Source: a virus. Taken from it: DNA of 64,000 bases. Under the pieces are notes generated by a model. It was not told where the DNA came from. It ran no database searches and was given only the letters and a program-made list of their open reading frames with translations. This document shows, one piece after another, positions 60,362 through 64,000 of this stretch. Location of the stretch: positions 1-64,000 of the IMG/VR virus record IMGVR_UViG_3300044630_002434; one strand, 5' to 3'. Position 1 is the first letter of the stretch, and the number at the start of each line of letters is the position of its first letter. A program made the position numbers and the translations under genes.

Positions 60362-62419
60362 ATGTCTACCGTTACTTTTGTTTTTCGTCTAAACGAAGAG
60401 TTTGTTGCTTCTTTCAAAGAAAAGAAAGCACCGTTTGGGTATAGAGATGCAGGTGGTAATTCGGTAGGCGAGATTACATTCTTACGCACATACTCACGCA
60501 AGAAAGAAGATGGAACTAAAGAGACTTGGGTAGATGTCTGCGAGCGAGTTATCAACGGTATGTACTCACTTCAAAAAGAACATTGCAAGACTAACCGTTT
60601 ACCTTGGTCAGATGCTAAGGCTCAGGCTTCTGCAAAAGAAGCGTTTGACCGTCTATTCAATCTAAAGTGGACACCACCAGGTCGCGGACTTTGGGTTATG
60701 GGAACCCCAATTGTAAACGTACAAAAGAACTCTGCTGCTCTGCAGAACTGTGCGTTTGTTTCAACACTTGAAATGACAAAACTAAATCCTGCTAAGCCAT
60801 TTGGTTTCTTGATGGAAGCGTCAATGCTTGGCGTTGGTGTTGGTTTTGATGATAAGGGCGCTGAAAAAGAATTCACCATCTACGCACCTAAGTCAGAGTG
60901 CACAACAATGGTTATCCCAGATACTCGCGAAGGCTGGGTCGAGTCAACCGTTGAACTTCTTAACTCATACCTAAAGGCAGACCATAATTGCCTAGAGTTT
61001 GACTACTCAGAGATTCGTCCTGAAGGTGCGCCTATTGCAACCTTTGGTGGAACTGCAGCAGGTCACGAACCACTAGAGCGTCTACATAACTACATCCACA
61101 AACTATTCAAAGGACGCGCTGGTGAACTCATCACTAAAAAAGATATTGCAGATATTGGCAATCTTATTGGTGTATGTGTGGTATCTGGCAATGTTCGTCG
61201 TAGTGCTGAACTCCTAATTGGTTCTATTGACGACCAAGACTTCTTAAATCTTAAGAACGCAGAAGTTTTCCCAGAACGTAACTCATACGACCCAGCAACA
61301 CCAGGCTGGGGCTGGATGTCTAACAACTCTGTTGCTGTCAGCGTAGGTCAAGACCTTTCTCCTATCGTTGATGGTATTGCTCGCAATGGAGAGCCCGGCG
61401 TTATTTGGATGGACGTATCTCGTAAGTATGGTCGTCTTGCAGATGCACCTAACAACAAAGACCATCGCATCGCTGGTTACAATCCTTGCGCAGAGCAATC
61501 CCTTGAGTCATTTGAGATGTGCACCTTGGTTGAAACATACCTAAACCGTCACGACTCACTAGAGGACTATAACCGAACTCTTAAGTTCGCGTACCTCTAC
61601 GCTAAGACTGTAACTCTTCTTCCAACCCATTGGGAAGAAACCAACGCAATCATGCAACGTAACCGTCGTATCGGAACTTCAATGTCTGGCGTAGCAAACT
61701 TTGCTGACCGTAAGGGCTTACCTGTTCTCCGTGACTGGATGGATAAAGGCTACGAGAACATCAAGAAGTATGACACCATCTATTCAGAATGGCTAGGTAT
61801 CCGTGAATCAATCAAGACAACAACCGTTAAGCCATCAGGCACAGTGTCTATCCTTGCTGGAGAGTCGCCCGGCGTTCACTGGACACCAGGTGGAAAGTTC
61901 TTCAACCGAGCAATACGCTTTGCAAATTCTGACCCTATGCTCCCACTTTTCAAGATGGCAAACTACCGAGTCGAACCAGCATCAGAATCCCCAGACACAA
62001 CCTCTGTCGTATTCTTCCCAATTAAGTCTGATGCAGAACGCGCAGAACGCGATGTAACAATCTTTGAGAAGATGTCACTTGCTGCAGTTGCGCAGCGTTA
62101 CTGGTCTGATAACTCGGTATCCGTTACCGTTTCGTTTGACCCAGAAACCGAAGCAGAGCATGTTGGAACTGTTCTACATATGTATGACGGTCAACTAAAG
62201 ACTGTTTCATTCTTACCATCTGGTAACTTCACCTATCCTCAAATGCCTTACACGCAGATTACTGAAGAGGAGTACCATGAAGATGGAGAACTAAAGTTGT
62301 TCCCTATTGACTTCTCAGGTGTTTATGCAGGTATGGCAGCAGACGCAATCGGCGAGGCTTACTGCACCACCGACGCTTGTGAAATCAAACTCATTACAGA
62401 AAACAATAAGGATAAGTAA
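60362..62419 (+). CDS. nrdJ: Class II (adenosylcobalamin-dependent) ribonucleoside-triphosphate reductase
   Basis: 685 residues; AAAAAAGGATACCT before the ATG. RTPR-type layout: NCAFVSTLE (first redox Cys, about 130), EASMLGVGVGFD, NPCAEQSLESFEMCTLVE (active-site Cys at about 376 and partner at about 387), RRIGTSMSGVANF and KPSGTVSILAGESPGVH, and a C-terminal redox pair YCTTDACEIK. It makes dNTPs for phage replication from ribonucleotides, using host coenzyme B12. Length fits the Lactobacillus-type monomeric reductase. A short CTAGCA/TGCTAG hairpin lies between it and the previous gene. Confidence 0.93.
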   Translation: MSTVTFVFRLNEEFVASFKEKKAPFGYRDAGGNSVGEITFLRTYSRKKEDGTKETWVDVCERVINGMYSLQKEHCKTNRLPWSDAKAQASAKEAFDRLFNLKWTPPGRGLWVMGTPIVNVQKNSAALQNCAFVSTLEMTKLNPAKPFGFLMEASMLGVGVGFDDKGAEKEFTIYAPKSECTTMVIPDTREGWVESTVELLNSYLKADHNCLEFDYSEIRPEGAPIATFGGTAAGHEPLERLHNYIHKLFKGRAGELITKKDIADIGNLIGVCVVSGNVRRSAELLIGSIDDQDFLNLKNAEVFPERNSYDPATPGWGWMSNNSVAVSVGQDLSPIVDGIARNGEPGVIWMDVSRKYGRLADAPNNKDHRIAGYNPCAEQSLESFEMCTLVETYLNRHDSLEDYNRTLKFAYLYAKTVTLLPTHWEETNAIMQRNRRIGTSMSGVANFADRKGLPVLRDWMDKGYENIKKYDTIYSEWLGIRESIKTTTVKPSGTVSILAGESPGVHWTPGGKFFNRAIRFANSDPMLPLFKMANYRVEPASESPDTTSVVFFPIKSDAERAERDVTIFEKMSLAAVAQRYWSDNSVSVTVSFDPETEAEHVGTVLHMYDGQLKTVSFLPSGNFTYPQMPYTQITEEEYHEDGELKLFPIDFSGVYAGMAADAIGEAYCTTDACEIKLITENNKDK

Positions 62420-62420
62420 T

Positions 62421-62696
62421 ATGAAAAGACGCACAAAGAAAAACAATGAAGAATCTATGCTAGTCAAAGAAGACCAATACCGCGCAGTCATTACCTACCT
62501 ACCAAATAAGAATGGATATAAAGCATCCGTTCAACGTAGAATCGGCATAGATGAGTGGGTTAAAGTTCAATGTGGACTTAAAGGAGTAGTTTTTGCTTCA
62601 AAAGAGTCTGCTGAAAACAGAGCAAGATATAAAATTAAAGAACAAAAAGGTATGGACAATGCAGAAAAAAACTCTTACATTGTTTACGATGATTAG
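62421..62696 (+). CDS. 91-residue basic protein
   Basis: ATG one base after the reductase stop (AAGGATAAGTAAT upstream). Basic N-terminus (KRRTKKNNEE); AVITYLPNKNGYKASVQRRIGIDEWVKVQCGLKGVVFASKESAENRARYKI has the look of an RNA- or DNA-binding small domain. Unknown. Confidence 0.65.
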   Translation: MKRRTKKNNEESMLVKEDQYRAVITYLPNKNGYKASVQRRIGIDEWVKVQCGLKGVVFASKESAENRARYKIKEQKGMDNAEKNSYIVYDD

Positions 62697-62710
62697 GATA
62701 GAATACTGAT

Positions 62711-62899
62711 ATGCCTACATACGACTACATCTGTTCAAGCGACCACCTCTATACAGAAGAGCGTTCAATCCACGAGGACCAAAAAGTATTTGAATGCCCA
62801 GAGTGCAAAGAAACTCTTAAGCGTGTTTTCATTGCTGTCCCAGTTACTTTCCAAGCACCCGGCTTCTACGCAAGCGAGCGAAAGGGTATGGGGTTATGA
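62711..62899 (+). CDS. FmdB-like zinc-ribbon protein
   Basis: 62 residues. MPTYDYICSSDHLYTEERSI then VFECPECKETLKRVFIAVPVTFQAPGFYASERKG is the FmdB/Zn-ribbon_8 pattern (Cys, Cys-x2-Cys and the P-x-x-F-x-x-x-GFY end); the first knuckle has CSSDH instead of the usual Cys-x2-Cys. Regulatory role is inferred for the family. Overlaps the next gene by four bases. Confidence 0.75.
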   Translation: MPTYDYICSSDHLYTEERSIHEDQKVFECPECKETLKRVFIAVPVTFQAPGFYASERKGMGL

Positions 62900-63165
62900 G
62901 CCTTCAACCACTAACAGGTTCAGGTATCCAATTGGATACAGTGACCGATACTGCTCCAGCAGAGCCCGGCGACCACGATAAGTTTGCTCACTATGCCCCG
63001 AAAGATGAGATTACCTACGCACTTATATATGGCGTTCCAATCATTGCCCTTTGCGGTAAACAATGGATTCCATCCAGAGACCCCAAGGGTTTTAGCGTTT
63101 GTCCTGCTTGTAAAGAAATCTACGAACAACTATCTAAAGACAATCCTGACGACTATATGTCTTGA
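62896..63165 (+). CDS. DUF3039 protein
   Basis: 89 residues. GDHDKFAHYAPKDEITYALIYGVPIIALCGKQWIPSRDPKGFSVCPACKEIYEQL is the DUF3039 signature, a family almost confined to actinobacteria, with one Cys plus a Cys-x2-Cys. Function unknown. Good host indicator. ATG overlaps the FmdB-like gene stop. Confidence 0.85.
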   Translation: MSLQPLTGSGIQLDTVTDTAPAEPGDHDKFAHYAPKDEITYALIYGVPIIALCGKQWIPSRDPKGFSVCPACKEIYEQLSKDNPDDYMS

Positions 63166-63176
63166 TAAACTGGACG

Positions 63177-63206
63177 TTGACATACGTTTGGCATAGTAAT
63201 TAGGAC
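63177..63206 (+). promoter_or_regulatory. Candidate promoter with hairpin leader for the 63242 gene
   Basis: TTGACA, 18 bases, TAGGAC (weak -10). The leader has GCCTGT and ACAGGC pairing around a 14-base loop, then AGGAAT and the ATG. Confidence 0.4.
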
Positions 63207-63241
63207 TGTGCCTGTTTGTAACTGGAAGTACAGGCAGGAAT

Positions 63242-63727
63242 ATGAAGAAGTTAGTAATTTTATTTGTTGTTTTTTCTCTATCCGTTTTTGGTGTTACCTC
63301 TTCTAAGGCTAATCCAATAAACAAAATGAAGAAAGATACAAGCACCGTAACATTAAAAATTGGTAAGTGGAGAGATGTTCCCTTTAATGGAAACAATGCT
63401 TTTACCTTAAACGGAGAGCGCACCCTATGGGCAGCCCAACTCCATGTAACCTGTAAAAAGGCTCCCAAGTATATTAAAATGAGATTTGCTCGTAACCTGC
63501 CAAATGGCAAGATAGACAGTACTGGAACCAATACTTGGATGCTTAATGGTAAGAAGCCTAATAAGTCTTGGCAAGGTTCCCTTGTCTGGGAAACAACCAG
63601 TGACCATCCCATGACTGTTCAATACAAGATTATGGGCGGTAAAAACTGCAAGTCTAACTCCCGTCAGTTTAAGTACTGGCAACCAGGAGATAGCGTTCAA
63701 GACTTGCTGATACCGCCAACAGGCTAA
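63242..63727 (+). CDS. Secreted protein with a signal peptide
   Basis: 161 residues. MKKLVILFVVFSLSVFGVTSSKA is a signal peptide with a likely cleavage after SKA. The mature part is basic and beta-rich (STVTLKIGKWRDVPFNGNNAFTLNGERTLWAAQLHVTC). Its middle resembles the protein encoded next (WAAQLHV...IKMRFARNL versus WAFYINV...MKIRFTRDI). Export by a phage protein is unusual; superinfection exclusion or a host-surface role are possibilities. Confidence 0.75.
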   Translation: MKKLVILFVVFSLSVFGVTSSKANPINKMKKDTSTVTLKIGKWRDVPFNGNNAFTLNGERTLWAAQLHVTCKKAPKYIKMRFARNLPNGKIDSTGTNTWMLNGKKPNKSWQGSLVWETTSDHPMTVQYKIMGGKNCKSNSRQFKYWQPGDSVQDLLIPPTG

Positions 63728-63769
63728 ATAGGTGTACACTTAAAGTTCACCACCTAGATAAGGATAACT

Positions 63770-64000
63770 ATGAGCATAGAATATGTTTCGTGGAAAGCGG
63801 GCGACCCAAAGATTAAGCCGTCCCCTCAAACCATTCGTCCAAAAGTATGGACACAACTTGATTTTGGCGCACAAGATTCAATTGTTCCAAAGAATACAGG
63901 TCACGCTAACTGGGCTTTTTACATTAACGTAAAAGAACTTGGCGGAGCCAAAGAAATGAAAATTCGTTTTACCCGCGATATCGGAACTAAAGATGCAGAC
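63770..64000 (+). CDS. Paralogue of the secreted protein, 3' end outside window
   Basis: Starts at the ATG at 63770 (AAGGATAACT upstream) and runs off the right edge after 77 codons. GDPKIKPSPQTIRPKVWTQLDFGAQDSIVPKNTGHANWAFYINVKELGGAKEMKIRFTRDIGTK. No signal peptide is present. The shared segment with the previous protein suggests tandem duplication of a small beta-sandwich domain, perhaps a virion surface or receptor-binding module. Confidence 0.7.
   Translation, partial: MSIEYVSWKAGDPKIKPSPQTIRPKVWTQLDFGAQDSIVPKNTGHANWAFYINVKELGGAKEMKIRFTRDIGTKDAD

Overview
This 64-kb window reads as part of a tailed double-stranded DNA phage genome (or a prophage-free metagenomic contig of one) that infects an actinobacterium. 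The evidence for a phage is a portal, a capsid maturation protease, an HK97-fold major capsid protein, an r1t-type holin, a small-terminase-like protein and dozens of short single-gene transcription units. The evidence for an actinobacterial host is a ClgR-like Xre regulator, a DUF3039 protein, a DUF6011-type protein and small families seen mainly in actinophages. The moderate, rather AT-leaning composition is unlike Streptomyces or Mycobacterium phages and would fit a low-GC freshwater actinobacterium; that last point is inference. No large terminase, tail tape measure, DNA polymerase or integrase is visible, so the genome continues beyond the window.

Layout. (1) 1-27.1 kb, minus strand: the head module, transcribed right to left: small HTH and zinc-ribbon proteins, portal, a DUF5824-type protein, a giant 4119-residue virion protein, two small proteins, a 1709-residue protease fusion, the major capsid protein, a second capsid-like protein and the start of a probable tail gene. 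(2) 27.2-27.85 kb: a block of low-complexity tandem repeats with no credible gene. (3) 28.0-29.1 kb, plus strand: three tiny cassettes. (4) 29.2-55.0 kb, minus strand: about 65 mostly tiny genes, many in one-promoter/one-to-three-gene/one-terminator cassettes, together with a histone-deacetylase-like enzyme plus dual-specificity phosphatase, a proteasome-like Ntn hydrolase, a MoxR ATPase plus VWA protein pair, tRNA-Tyr, a run of structured RNA elements, a small-terminase-like protein and a holin. (5) 55.03-55.41 kb: an AT-rich strand-switch region with two perfect DnaA boxes and iteron-like repeats, a candidate replication origin. (6) 55.45-64 kb, plus strand: a tightly overlapping operon of small proteins, a ClgR-like regulator, a HAD phosphatase of the polynucleotide 3'-phosphatase type, a Mom-like DNA modification protein, class II ribonucleotide reductase, and two related proteins at the right edge, the first with a signal peptide.

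The most unusual feature is the regulatory grammar of region 4. Nearly every transcription unit has a sigma-70-like promoter whose spacer begins with a conserved ATGTCAGG element. Most transcripts then begin with a gene-specific hairpin whose stem sequence varies but whose loop is usually AGGGA or AAGGG, followed by a strong ribosome-binding site. A second class of units is leaderless, with the ATG six or seven bases after the -10 box. A 14-bp motif, AACTGAAATTTTTT, recurs at least 20 times, mostly just after terminators and upstream of the next promoter. One unit has a promoter, leader and terminator but no gene, and one unit is duplicated exactly, as expected if these cassettes are gained and lost as modules.

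The virion proteins are also unusual: the capsid protease carries an embedded Dps/ferritin domain with all ferroxidase residues, and the giant virion protein carries a DEDDh exonuclease domain and a C-terminal kinase-like domain. All functional statements come from reading motifs by eye; no database search was possible.
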